Under the pieces are notes generated by a model, which did no database searches, had not been told where the DNA came from, and saw only the letters and a program-made list of their open reading frames with translations. From the NCBI GenBank assembly GCA_019321725.1, contig CM033116.1, positions 13,224,841-13,288,840 of the forward strand: DNA of 64,000 bases, written 5' to 3'. Positions within the stretch are counted from its first letter, which is position 1. The number at the start of each line of letters is the position of its first letter. The position numbers and the translations under genes are program-made. Shown here piece by piece: positions 12,181 through 23,690 of this stretch. The DNA comes from Paulownia fortunei (lineage: Eukaryota > Streptophyta > Magnoliopsida > Lamiales > Paulowniaceae).

Positions 12181-12479
12181 ATTGATAACCTCTTTGCATA
12201 CTCATAAAAAGGTAAATTTCCTGCTCAACCTCAAACTAATCCTTCCACTCAGTGTCATGTTTTTTCTTCAGGTGAGAATTCAATTAAGGAGGCTAATTCG
12301 ATCACAACTCTTCAAAATAGAAAAGTTGTTAACAAGACTATTCATCCTAAGAAGAGTCCAAATTTACTTACCACTCTTAAACCTCTCTCTTATACTTATG
12401 TAACATCTCCACATTTTCCTACCAGGTTAGTAAATTCTAAGAAAAATGAGCAAGAAAATGATATCTTTAGACTTTTTGA

Positions 12480-13330
12480 AAAGTGGAGGTAAGCATCCCT
12501 CTTTTTAATGCAATCAAGCAAGTGCCTTGATATGCTAAGTTCCTCAAGCACAAACAAATGAAAGTTGAGGGGGTATGAAAAAGTAAGTGTAGGGGAGAAT
12601 GTTTCGGTGATTCTTCAAAGAAAACTCCCTCCAAAGTGTAAGAATCTGGGTACTTTTACCATCCCCTGTACCATTGGTAAGACCAGATTTGAGAAATGCA
12701 TGTCAGATTTGGAAGCATCAATTAATGTTATGCCATATTCTATTTATGCTTCTCTAAATCTAGGACCTTCAAAAGAAACCGGTGTTATCATATAATTGGC
12801 TGATAAATCTAACGCATATTCAATAGAGGTTGTGGAAGATGTTCTTGTGCAGGTGAATCAATTAGTTTTCCCTGCTAATTTTTATGTTCTTGAGATAAAT
12901 GATGACATATGCCCTAATTCTACACATATTCTGTTGGGAAGACCATTCATGAAGATAGCCCGAGCTAAAATTGATGTTCATAATGGCACTCTTACTATGG
13001 AGTTTGATGGTGAGATTATAAAATATAATATTTTTGAAGCCATGAGATATCCTACTGACCTGAATGTTATTTCTTTCATTAACATTATTGATTCCAAGTC
13101 ACAACAAATGCTTGACTTCATTGGCAAGGATGGAGTGAAGGTTACTTTACAAAAATATCTCCTTATAGAGGATTTGAAAGAAAAGAAGTTAGATGTGCAA
13201 ATATTGGGGATATGAAAAATGATGTAATGGGCTGAATTCGTTGCCAAAAAAAACAAGGTATGGTGTCTCTTATATTAAATTGCCAATATCTAGTGAGGGG
13301 CTTCTACCTTCTGTGGAGCAAACACCTACA
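12480..13330 (+). pseudogene. Family G retropepsin-like protease and start of RT linker (copy A)
   Basis: An almost continuous frame from 12565 to 13215 shows a plant Ty3/gypsy aspartic protease: FTIPCTIGKTRFEK, the active-site region SDLEASINVMP near 12705 and the flap/core motif ILLGRPFMKIA near 12930. The active-site D-x-G triad is altered because glycine is replaced by glutamate (DLEAS). A single in-frame stop at 12793-12795 splits the frame in two. Downstream, EGLLPSVEQTPTMELK (about 13298-13345) is the linker that precedes reverse transcriptase, after which RT and RNase H are missing. Confidence 0.8.
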
Positions 13331-13734
13331 ATGGAACTTAAACTAATATCACCATCTTAAATATGTCTACTTGGGTAAGAATGAAATACCACTAACCAAC
13401 ATTGCTAAGACCTCACTCAAGTACAAGTGGACAATCTTATTTGGGTGCTTCGAAATTATAAGATGGTGATTGGATAGACAATAGTTTTGGCAACATATAT
13501 TGATGAGTGATGAAAGAGGCAATATCGGGTTGAGAAAACTAAACCAAGTGCTTGTTGGGAGGCAACCCAATGGATGGAAAAGAAGACTATGAGAGTTGAT
13601 AATCACATATTTATTTTCTCTAACTCTCACTCTCTTTTCTTTTTATCCATTTATTTATTTTTTACTTTTTTCAATTTTATTTTGTTCTAATTGAAAATGC
13701 GTGCTGACAATGTGGTAGGTAGTATTTTTTTTAA

Positions 13735-13880
13735 AATTTTATCATGCAAGAGCACATGATAGTTACTTATCGATAAAGAAAAGCACTTTAAAGATTTTGT
13801 AGTGTGGATCTTATTGACCCACTCTTTTCAAAGACACTTGTATTTTTTGCAAAAGTTATAAAGATTATCAAAAATTAGGA
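13735..13880 (+). pseudogene. Family G integrase zinc-binding fragment (copy A)
   Basis: Encodes a degraded H2C2 integrase domain ending YWPTLFKDTCIFCKSYK, nearly the same as the block at 42355-42510. It follows a stretch (13540-13570) with the GGGAGGCAACCCAA word typical of the region after pol, so at least two internal deletions have shuffled this copy. Confidence 0.7.
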
Positions 13881-14039
13881 TCCTTCCCTGTTAAGTGGCA
13901 TATAACAGTACTCCGTAACTATTGAAGTTGGACTTATCAGTTTCCCAAACAACTGATACAAAAAAAAAATAAAAAAAATGAAAGTTCCTTAGGAGTGGTT
14001 TCTAAAAATTGAGAAGATAAAATTCAATTCATTAAGGAT

Positions 14040-14335
14040 GGAGTGAGTAAGGAGTCCCTAAATGATATTCGATTGACTCTTGAGACACATTCTTATGGAT
14101 TCGTGCATCGTGCAATTCTTGATTTATGGAATCACTTTCGGGATGAATATGAGTGTTACAGTTTTGAAAATCTGACATTAAAAGACCCTGTTTGTCAGTT
14201 TATAAGAAAATTGGAGGGAAAGTATGTCCTTGACCTATAGAGGGCATTTAAGCCATTACTAGATGTAAAACCAGAAAAAGATACGAGCTACAATCACAAC
14301 TATATATACATTCACGAGTAAGTAGCTAATTTTTA
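14040..14335 (+). pseudogene. ORFX, second half (copy A): unrecognised protein region carried by family G
   Basis: An open frame from 14043 to 14240, continuing after one stop to about 14322, matches the frame at 44018-44305 along its length; shared words include AILDLWNHF, YSFENLTLKD, QFI(R/K)KL and LLDVKPE. I do not recognise the family. It lies between the integrase remnant and the LOG pseudogene in both copies. The first half of ORFX, seen at 43663-44017, is almost wholly deleted here. Confidence 0.6.
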
Positions 14336-14367
14336 AATTTTGTGTCTTTATTTTCAACCTTTCTTAC

Positions 14368-15978
14368 TGATAAGTGCATATTTTGACATATTTTTATATC
14401 AAATCCTTTATAATTTTCTTGCTTTATTCTTGTTAATATTATTGTTTTATTAATGTTTTGTGTTAGGGAATAAATTGAAGCATGTTTCTAGACTTGTGCA
14501 GTTTTTGTAATTTGAGCATAACTTCATGATCAAAAGCTCTATGGACCTGAAGCCTATTTCATTTGAAAGACAAGAGATAGAGGTACAACTTTTATGTTAG
14601 AGGCTCAGCCTAATTCAGTTTTGATGATAGCAGAAAATTCATCCAAGTAATTACACAAAATGGATCACCAAAATTCGGATCAGAGTTCAGCCCAGTATTA
14701 ACTTATTTTACCAATTCGATTATATATCTTGAGCCCAAATTTATTTTGGTCTAAAATTAAGATATGTTATACCCAAGAGGTAAATAAACAAGTTTTCTGA
14801 AGACAAGATAGTGTGAAAATGTGTCGAAATAGTAAAACCATAAGCTGCAAGCTGCTGCTGATGTTACAGGGCAGCTCTTGGACATGACTCGGTAATTTGA
14901 CCATATCTCCTTCATCCGATAGCCAAATTTAACAAAAGATATATGAAAATATATCAGAGCTAAAAGATCTACAATTTTGATTATTCACATATCTTCAAAA
15001 TCGAGTTTTATCTAACCAAAAAATATAATTCAATTCAGTGGATGAGAAATTTATGTAACAAGTTACCAATTCTTGGCAACTAGCATACCACTTGATTAAC
15101 CCCTCCATTATTTGTTTGGCCTCTAGCTTACTCCAAGTACTATAAATAGGCCATGTATTAAGCTTGTAAGAGGAGGGGGTAGAGGGTTTCTTTAGGCTAA
15201 GTTATCTAGTTTGTATGTTTTCTAGTATTGTAAGTTTTCTAGTAGTAATAGAAATGCATTCTCTAGTTTCTCTTATATTTTTAGTCTTTGTTACTTTTAT
15301 TATGTCTTTCTAAATTTTATTTTGCTGAGGAAAAAGGGTGAATCTCTTGATGGAGGAAGAGAAATGACTATAAGGGTAGAAATTGTTTAAGTATGTTGTA
15401 TTATTATTTTTATTTTTGATCTAAACCCTACTTGTTTTGTGGTGATTCTTGATTTATGTATCTCCAATGGCACAACAAATACTTGGGTTCATTTAGCTTA
15501 TTGTACGATTTTACCCCACCGACTGCTAATGTGAAACCTTAATTTGTTGTTGACAAAGGTGTACATAAATGCTTGATCCCATAAATAAGTGTTGGCGTTA
15601 AGAGATAATTTGCAATAGTAAGACAATATCATGATTACCTTATTGCATGAGTTACTTGATAATATATTTTCATTGGAACCTTCATTATGTATGGATTCCA
15701 ATTATGGCAATTAATAGAGGTAAAAAGAATAAATAACCATTTCTTTATCCAAAATTCAAGAGTGGATCCTTAATCCTCAGTACTTTTATTACTTTGGTTT
15801 TTCTTTAGTTACATCATACATTAATTGTTCATATATTTTGATTCACATAAACTCCATCTTTTTAGAAATATAAACTTGAATTTTTCAAACAACTTCCCTG
15901 TAGATCGACCTCGAACTCACGAGAAATTTATTACTTACTACAATCTGTACTTGGGTTTGCAATCTTAAAGTTGTAGCA
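14368..15978 (+). mobile_element. Family G solo LTR with 5-bp target duplication
   Basis: A 1611 bp LTR beginning TGATAAGTGCATATTTTGAC and ending TTGTAGCA. It is flanked by CTTAC (14363-14367) and CTTAT (15979-15983), a 5-bp duplication with one mismatch. The other copy of this locus (around 44350) is continuous across the site and has no LTR, so it serves as the empty site. No primer site follows the LTR, so this is a solo LTR left by recombination. A TATA-like CTATAAATAGG occurs near 15141. Confidence 0.9.
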
Positions 15979-16080
15979 CTTATAAAAGAAAAAGGCGTGC
16001 AGTAAATGCATTCCTTATTCATACCTTAATAAATAGCACCGTACTTGCACAACTCACTTTCAAAAAAAAAAAAAAAAAAA

Positions 16081-16400
16081 GGGAGAGACTCTCACTCACA
16101 AGTTCAACTGTATTTGTGTTTTTCGTGGAACCAATCCAAGAAAAATAGTAAGTTTATAGGGGCAGCCAATAACCTTGGTAGAACGTTAGTAGAAAAAAAA
16201 ATCATTTAATGTATGGGGGAGGTAGTCTAGTGTTAATGAGGAGTGTTGCAACTTTTGCTCATGTAGGAGGAGTCAAAATTTTAAGAGTTATCCAAAAGCT
16301 TTTAACAATACAGAATATCACAAGTATTACAATCAGAGATGAGCTAAAAGTGTCACATATTCAGGACATAATGAATAACATGTTAAATAATGCAGAAGCA
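16081..16400 (+). pseudogene. LOG: LOG cytokinin phosphoribohydrolase, N-terminal half (copy A), cut by an LTR
   Basis: Translation with two frame changes gives the N-terminal half of plant LOG, the enzyme that releases active cytokinin bases from riboside 5'-monophosphates: HKFNCICVFRG, then a NNLGRTLVEKK block, then MYGGGSLVLM, AHVGGVKILRVIQK and ITIRDELKVSHIQDIMN up to NNAEA. The GGGS loop is kept here. The match stops exactly where the LTR at 16401 begins, and the remaining half (the FITL... part of copy D) is absent. No intron is present, although plant LOG genes usually have several, which points to a retrocopied origin. Homology was recognised from motif order, not from a database search. 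Confidence 0.75.
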
Positions 16401-18009
16401 TGATAAGTATATATTTTGACATATTTTTGTATCAAATCCTTTATACTTTTCTTGTTTTATTCTTGTTAATATTATTATTTTATTAATGTTTTGTATTAGG
16501 AAATCAATGAATATAAAAAAATAAAAAAAAACATGTTTTTAGACTTATGCAGTTTTTATGTTTTAAGCATAACTCCATGATCAAAACCTCTATACACCTG
16601 AATCTTATTTCATTTGAAATATAAGAGATAGAAGTAAAACTTTTCTATTGGAAGATCAATCCAATTCAGTTTTGATTATAACAAAAAGGTCATCCAAGTG
16701 GTTGCACAAAATAGATCATCAAAATTCGGATTAGAGTTTAGCCTATTATTAACTTATTTGACTAATTGGGTCATATCTCTTAAGTTCAAATTTATTTTGT
16801 GCTAAAATTTAGATATGTTATACATAAGAGATAAATAAACAAGTTTTTTGAAGATAATATGGTGAGAAAATATGTCAAAATGGTTAAAACATGGGCTATA
16901 GTTTGTTGTTGCTGTTAAAGAATGGCTCTTGGACATGATTTGGTAATTTGACTATATCTCCCTCATCCGACAGCCAAATTTGACAAATGATATATGAAAA
17001 TATATCAACACTTAAATATCTATAACTTTGGTTCTTATTCATCATTAAAATCTAGTTGTATCTAACCTAAAAATATAATTCAATTTATTAAGTGAGGATT
17101 TGGTGTAACAACTTACCAACTCTTGACAACTAGCATACCATTTGATTAACCCCTCAATTATTTGTTTGGCCTCTGAATTACTCCAAGTACTATAAATAGG
17201 CCATGTATTAAGATTGTAAGAATGGAGGGTAGAGGGTTTCTTTAGGTTAAGTTTTCTAGTATGTATGTTTTCTAGTAATGTAAGTTTTTTTGTAATAATA
17301 GAAAATGCATTCTCTAGTTTCTCTTCTATTTTTAATCTTTCCTATTTTTATTATGTCTTTCTAAATTTCATTTTGCTAAGAAAAAATGGTGAACCTCTTG
17401 ATGGAGGAAGATGAATGGTTATAAGGGAAGAAAATATTTAAGTATATTGTATTATTATTTTGAGTTTTGATCTAAACCCTACTTGTTTTGTGGTAATTCT
17501 TGATTTATGTATCTCTAATGGCACAACAAATATTTGGGTTCATTTAACTTATTGTACGGTTTTACCTCATCGACTGCTAATGTGAAACCTTGATTTATTA
17601 TTGACAAAGATGTGTATAAATGCTTGATCCCACAAATAAGTGTAGGCGTTAAGAGATGATTTGCAAATAGTAAGACAATATCATGGTTACCTTATTACAT
17701 GAGCTATTTGATAATATCTTCCCATTGGAACCTTCATTATGTATAATAGAGGTAAAACAAATAAATAACCATTTCTCTATCCAAAACACAAGAGTGGATC
17801 TCTAATCCTCAGTACTTTAATTATTATATTTTTTCTTTAGTTACAACATATATTAATTATTCATATATTTTGATTCACTTAAATCCCATTTTTTTTAGAA
17901 TTATAATTCTGAATTCTTCAAGCAACTTTCCTGTGGATCAACCTTGGACTCATGAGAAAATTTATTACTTAATATCTGCACTTGGGTTTGCAACCTTAAA
18001 ATTGTAGCA
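16401..18009 (+). mobile_element. Family G 5' LTR
   Basis: A 1609 bp LTR (TGATAAG... to ...TTGTAGCA), very similar to the solo LTR at 14368-15978 but followed directly by a primer site and gag, so it is a 5' LTR. It sits inside the LOG pseudogene. The promoter TATA candidate CTATAAATAGG recurs near 17190. Confidence 0.88.
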
Positions 18010-18034
18010 ATTTTTTGGTGCCGTTGGTGGGGAA
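18010..18034 (+). other. Primer binding site, tRNA-Asp type
   Basis: TTTTTTGGTGCCGTTGGTGG directly after the LTR resembles the complement of the 3' end of plant tRNA-Asp used by Tat/Athila elements, with a few substitutions. Confidence 0.75.
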
Positions 18035-18221
18035 GGCAATGTAAGTATTCAGGTTTGTTAATATTTTTTTCTTTGTAAATATAGTTTGTTTATTTTCTTT
18101 ATGGATATATGGTTATATGGTATCATGGTCATAATTTTCGGCGTTTAGTTAGAAATAATTTTAAAATTTTGTTTGAAATTTTGTTTGAAAATTTGCTTAA
18201 ATCATCTCTACACACTTGCAC

Positions 18222-18922
18222 CATAGTTGAAAATGAAAGTGTGTAGGATAAAAATGAGAATCAACAGGTGCATACCATGCGTTATTACTTGCAACCTCCT
18301 CGAAATTCTTCTCCTTCTTATTTCATTTTTCCACTTAATGCAAATAACTTTTGATTCAAGCCAGGTATGATTCCTTTACTTCCTAATTTCCATGGTTTAG
18401 ACTCTGAAAGTCCTTACTTGCATTTAAAAGAATTTGATGAAGTATATGTCACTTTTGATGATCAAATTTGCATAAATGAGATTGTAAGCTCAAATTATTT
18501 TATTTTCTTTAAAAGATAAAGAAAAAAAAATTAGCTTAATTCTTTAAAACCTAGGTAAATTGGCACTTTCCAAGAAATGAAAGATGAATTTTTGAAAAAA
18601 TTCTTTCCAAGCTCTGAAAAGATAAATTCAAATTTTTTCTCAAAATTCTAATGAAACTTTCTTTCAATGTTGAAAAAGATTTAAAGATTTGTTGAATTCA
18701 TGCCCATATCATGGTTTTGAAAAATAGCGCTTAATTAGTTTCTTTTATGAAGGTTTAACTTCAGAAACAAAACAATTTGTTGAAACAATATCTAATGGTG
18801 AGTTTATTGATAAAGAACATGATGAAATCCTAGAATATTTAGATTATTTGACAAAAAACTCTACATCATGGCATAGTATTAATTCTTCCGAAAGTTCTAT
18901 TGGATCTAATTTTGCTAATAGT
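18222..18922 (+). pseudogene. Family G gag, first part, interrupted by a nested element
   Basis: Begins at a degenerate start (ATA in place of ATG, followed by VENESV) and shows PLLPNFHGLDSESPYLHLKE (about 18378-18430) and later, in other frames, the CPYHGF and EILEYLDYLTKN region. The frame is broken many times. The gene stops at 18922 where the chromovirus-like element is inserted; its continuation is at 25952-26112 and then 29058-29330. Confidence 0.75.
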
Positions 18923-21900
18923 TGTGATACCCGAGCCTCTTACTACTCACATGGCTAAATATGATTCATGCATTACATGTTAATTTTATATGCTATTTGC
19001 ATTTCTATTGACATTGCATAATTTATTTCATTTTATACGATATTCTTGAATATTAAACTTAATTCTGAAGCTCTTGCACGATATTAGTTATTGAATTTCT
19101 TAATCTAAGTAGTTGATTTTATATTGAAATAAGAAGAAAATGAGGTGGATCAATATTAGATATAGATGGGATATATAGGTTATAATTTTGGAAGTGCTAA
19201 AAGTGTTACTAGTAACCTTATACGGTTTAATTTGATTTGATCAAGTTATTTCAAAAGTATATATTTGTAAATTAGCATACTTGGGATATTGGACATGATA
19301 TAATATGAATTAAGTGTCAAGTTACAAGGCCCTTATGTGCATATAATTTTAGAAATGCAAACTAGATAATTCTTTAAGAATCGGATGCGAATCGGTTTGG
19401 AGATCGAATGAACGGACATAGTAATTACCTACGGAATGAATGGTGATTAAGATAGGTTGCAACCAAATAAAAATAGATGAGACACACAAGATTAGGTGTA
19501 ACACCCTCATTACTACACAACTAGATATATATTATATAATTTGACATGATAGAACCTGTGTGCATGCATGGAATATTTTTTTTTTTAACATTTTAAGAAA
19601 AGCTAAATCACTTCTTACATACACAACCTTGTTTAAAATAGAAGGATCAGTATTTATATAAAAACACAACACCCACAACGACCACAATATTTACATACTT
19701 AATTACAGTAAAGTTTTAAAAGAGAAATATAGTACCAATCCAAAAACATAATACACCAGACTCAAAATATAACAAGCCAACAAAATAGCCCAACAGGTCG
19801 TCATCCATGTACACACTCCCTCAAACACCTGCAGGAGCTCCAACAGCCAACCAGCCAGCCAAAGATGCTTCAAGTATCATCATACTCACCTACAATGCAT
19901 AAACTATATGAGCTAACGCTCAGGAAGTAAAGATTATGCATGTCAAAGAATAATCCACAATATCAAGTCATGCAACTCAAAATGCTATGCTCACAATGCA
20001 ATTTTATGCATCAAAATATTTCTCTCAAAATCATTTCTTTCTTGGGCCCCTGACCAACGCTACTATCTCATGCACCGGAAAAGAGCTCTGTGTATACCGC
20101 CATAATCCAATGGCCAATAATCATATAAGCATGCAAATCCATGCATACTCATACGCATGCAAATCCATGCACGCGAACCTGCAAATCCATGCATAACACC
20201 ATGCAAATCCATGCATGCTTCGGTACACTAGTAGTGGTCAACAAAATATTTTCCTTTCTCTGAATCATGCCGTGCAATGCAAGATTTATCACAATGCTAG
20301 TATATGATGCATGCACGTGCTAATGACAATGCCCATGTATGTATGCTCAATGGAGAGCCCTCTACTATGCACATATGATTTATGATATTACATATAATTC
20401 ACACATCTACTATGTCTATGCATTGTAGTTGCAAATGAATCTTTACTTACCTTTCACTTGGTTGGTGGCTTAGTCTAAATTTGTTTAGTATTCCTCTCCA
20501 ACCTTAGATGTAAAATAGCCTGTAATATTACCCAACATCAAGCACCATTCCCAATTTGGCAAGTTGAAAGCACAAAATCTCATACTAGACCTTAAACACC
20601 AAGCTATAAGCTAACAATCAAGCTTTCACAAACTAGAACCAATATAGCCCCTCAAATACCTCAATTTCTCATCTTAAATACATGAAATCATCATGTAATT
20701 GAAGTATTATAACTCTAATAGCATGTACCTAATTGTTAACACTCAATAGCAACATGTCTAGGTTGAAACATGCTAAGTGATCAAATGTGGCAGATTCACA
20801 TTTTCATATTTTCTTGCTGTCAAGTTTAGTTGCATGATAATTTTAACATCCCTAAACATATCCAATCACTCCAAAATTTTTACCACACTTATATAACATG
20901 TATATAAATGTAACCATATCATAGAATTGCTAAAAATCATGGATATAGCTTCCAAAGTTCAGCTCTCTTCACGACATACTGAAACAGATTATTTCCTACC
21001 GTGACAGTTTTGCACACTTCATGACATTAATGGTTTTGGCACCCTTAAGTATATTCAATCACTCCAAAATTTTCACCATACTTAGATAACATATATAATG
21101 AGACAACCAGGTCATATTATTACCAAAAATAATCGATTTAGCTCCCTTAATTCAGTTTCCTTCACAGCACACCAAAACAGATTTTGCTATTTTGGCAGTT
21201 TGAGTGTTTCTCCAATATCATTCTCTATTTCAATTTCCAACTGATAAAAATTCATTCCAATACTATTAACTCATATATGGTCATGTAAATGGTAATAATT
21301 ATAGGTTTTATTCAACATACCATACACTTTTGAAGTCTAAAACACAAGAAAACAGTAAGATGACAGTTTCTGCCACAAGTATTTCCTATTAAGTGTTTGT
21401 GATCAAAAACCCTTTCTTTGTGCACCAAAGTCTAACTAAAAACTTCCTAACACTTTTATAAGAGATATTGAAAGCTTAATAATCCATAAAACCATTCATA
21501 ATAATCTGAAAACCAAAGGCAAAACCGTAGATAAGTGTTACCTATGCAGATTTTGAGGCTAACTTGATGGTAATCACTTCTTCTTTGCTTTTCTTGCTTT
21601 CATTTCAACTTGGAATCAATTTGGATCACATGGAGACCTTAAGGTGTGTGTTTGGAAGATGAAAATAGCTGAAATGAGGGTCTGGTCATTGCTTAAGGGT
21701 GAAGGGTTTGAGGTGTTAGCTTGAGATGTTAGCTTAAGCTTAATAAGAAAGCACGAGGTGGCAAGTAAATGGCAAATCTGATTTTCTCCCTTATCTTGCA
21801 GCCCTAATCTTTTGTGTCTCATCTATTTTTATTTGGTTGCAACCTATCTTAATCACCATTCATTCCCATAGGTAATTCCTATGTCCGTTCATTCGATCTC

Positions 21901-23519
21901 CAAACCGATTTGCATCCGATTCTTAAAGAATTATCTAGTTTGCATTTCTAAAATCATATGCACATAAGGGCCTTGTAATATGACACTTAATTCATATTAT
22001 ATCATGTCCAATATCCCAAGTATGCTAATTTACAAATATATACTTTTGAAATAACTTGATCAAATCAAATTAAACCGTATAAGGTTACTAGTAACACTTT
22101 TAGCACTTTCAAAATTATAACCTATATATCCCATCTATATCTAATATTGATCCACCTCATTTTCTTCTTATTTCAATATAAAATCAACTACTTAGATTAA
22201 GAAATTCAATAACTAATATCGTGCAAGAGCTTCAGAATTAAGTTTAATATTCAAGAATGTCGTATAAAATGAAATAAATTATGCAATGTCAATAGAAATG
22301 CAAATAGCATATAAAATTAACATGTAATGCATGAATCATATTTAGCCATGTGAGTAGTAAGAGGCTCGGGTATCATATTTAGTTTGTGAAAGCTTGATTG
22401 TTAGCTTATAGGTTGGTGTTTAAGGTCTAGTATGAGATTTTGTGCTTTCAACTTGCCAAACTGGGAATGGTGCTTGATGTTGGGTAATATTACAGGCTAT
22501 TTTACATCTAAGGTTGGAGAGGAATACTAAACAAATTTAGACTAAGCCACCAACCAAGTGAAAGGTAAGTAAAGATTCATTTGCAACTACAATGCATAGA
22601 CATAGTAGATGTGTGAATTATATGTAATATCATAAATCATATGTGCATAGTAGAGGCTCTCCATTGAGCATACATACATGGGTATTGTCATTAGCACGTG
22701 CATGCATCATATACTAGCATTGTGATAAATCTTGTATTGCACGGCATGATTCAGAGAAAGGAAAATGTTTTTGTTGACCACTACTAGTGTACCGAAGCAT
22801 GCATGGATTTGCATGGTGTTATGCATGGATTTGCAGGTTCGCGTGCATGGATTTGCATGCGTATGAGCATGCATAGATTTGCATGCTTATATGATTATTG
22901 GCCATTGGATTATGGCGGTATACAGAGCTCTTTTCCGGTGCATGAGATAGTAGCGTTGGTCAGGGGCCCAAGAAAGAAATGATTTTGAGAGAAATATTTT
23001 GATGCATAAAATTACATTGTGAGCATAGCATTTTGAGTTGCATGACTTGATATTGTGGATTATTCTTTGACATGCATAATCTTTACTTGCTGAGCGTTAG
23101 CTCATATAGTTTATGCATTGTAGGTGAGTACGATGATACTTGAAGCATCTTTGGCTGGCTGGTCGGCTGTTGGAGCTCCTGCAGGTGTTTGAGGGAGTGT
23201 GTACATGGATGACGACCTGTTGGGCTATTTTGTTGGCTTGTTATATTTTGAGTCTGGTGTATTATGTTTTTGGATTGGTACTATATTTCTCTTTTAAAAC
23301 TTTACTGTAGTTAAGTGTGTAAATATTGTGGTCGTTGTGGGTGTTGTGTTTTTATATAAATACTGATCCTTCTATTTTAAACAGGGTTGTGTATGTAAGA
23401 AGTGATTTAGCTTTTCTTAAAATGTTAAAAAAAAAAATATTCCATGCATGCACACAGGTTCTATCATGTCAAATTATACAATATATATGGTTGTGTAGGA
23501 ATGGGGGGGGGGTGTTACA
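18923..23519 (+). repeat. 5' LTR of the nested element, with an inverted LTR replacing its middle
   Basis: The first 574 bp of the LTR (18923-19496) and the last about 1140 bp (22378-23519) are in normal orientation. Between them lies a complete copy in the opposite orientation (19497-22377). The middle of the host LTR, about 1.15 kb judged from the inverted copy, is missing. As a result 18923-19496 pairs with about 21800-22377, and 22378-23519 pairs with 19497-20650, as two large inverted repeats with different centres. Confidence 0.85.
19497..22377 (-). repeat. Inverted full-length LTR (about 2.9 kb) inside the 5' LTR
   Basis: Read on the minus strand it starts TATGATACCCGAGCCTC (22377 downwards) and ends GAGGGTGTTACA (19497), both ends of this LTR family. 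It includes a minisatellite of TGCAAATCCATGCA units at about 20128-20218. No matching 5-bp duplication flanks it (ATTAGG on the left, TTTAG on the right), so simple insertion is not proven. Confidence 0.85.
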
Positions 23520-23522
23520 GAG

Positions 23523-23535
23523 TGGTATCAGAGCC
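23523..23535 (+). other. Primer binding site, initiator-Met tRNA type
   Basis: TGGTATCAGAGCC, the complement of the 3' end of tRNA-iMet, lies 3 bp after the 5' LTR end, the canonical spacing. Confidence 0.95.
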
Positions 23536-23690
23536 CAGGTCTTGATTCTGTAGACTGTCCATGTACATACCTTTGAAACTTGCAGAGCGCAGCCATGCCA
23601 GTAAGTTTTGTATTATCATATATTGCATTTCATATTTCATAAATTATATTGGCCATATGTTGTCAAACTTGTATAAACAGCGCTGCAAAA

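Noticed and set aside
20128..20218. TGCAAATCCATGCA minisatellite as a regulatory element (octamer/RY-like words)
   Set aside because: It belongs to the LTR family and recurs at 22800-22890. The resemblance to RY-type seed promoter words is short and could be chance.
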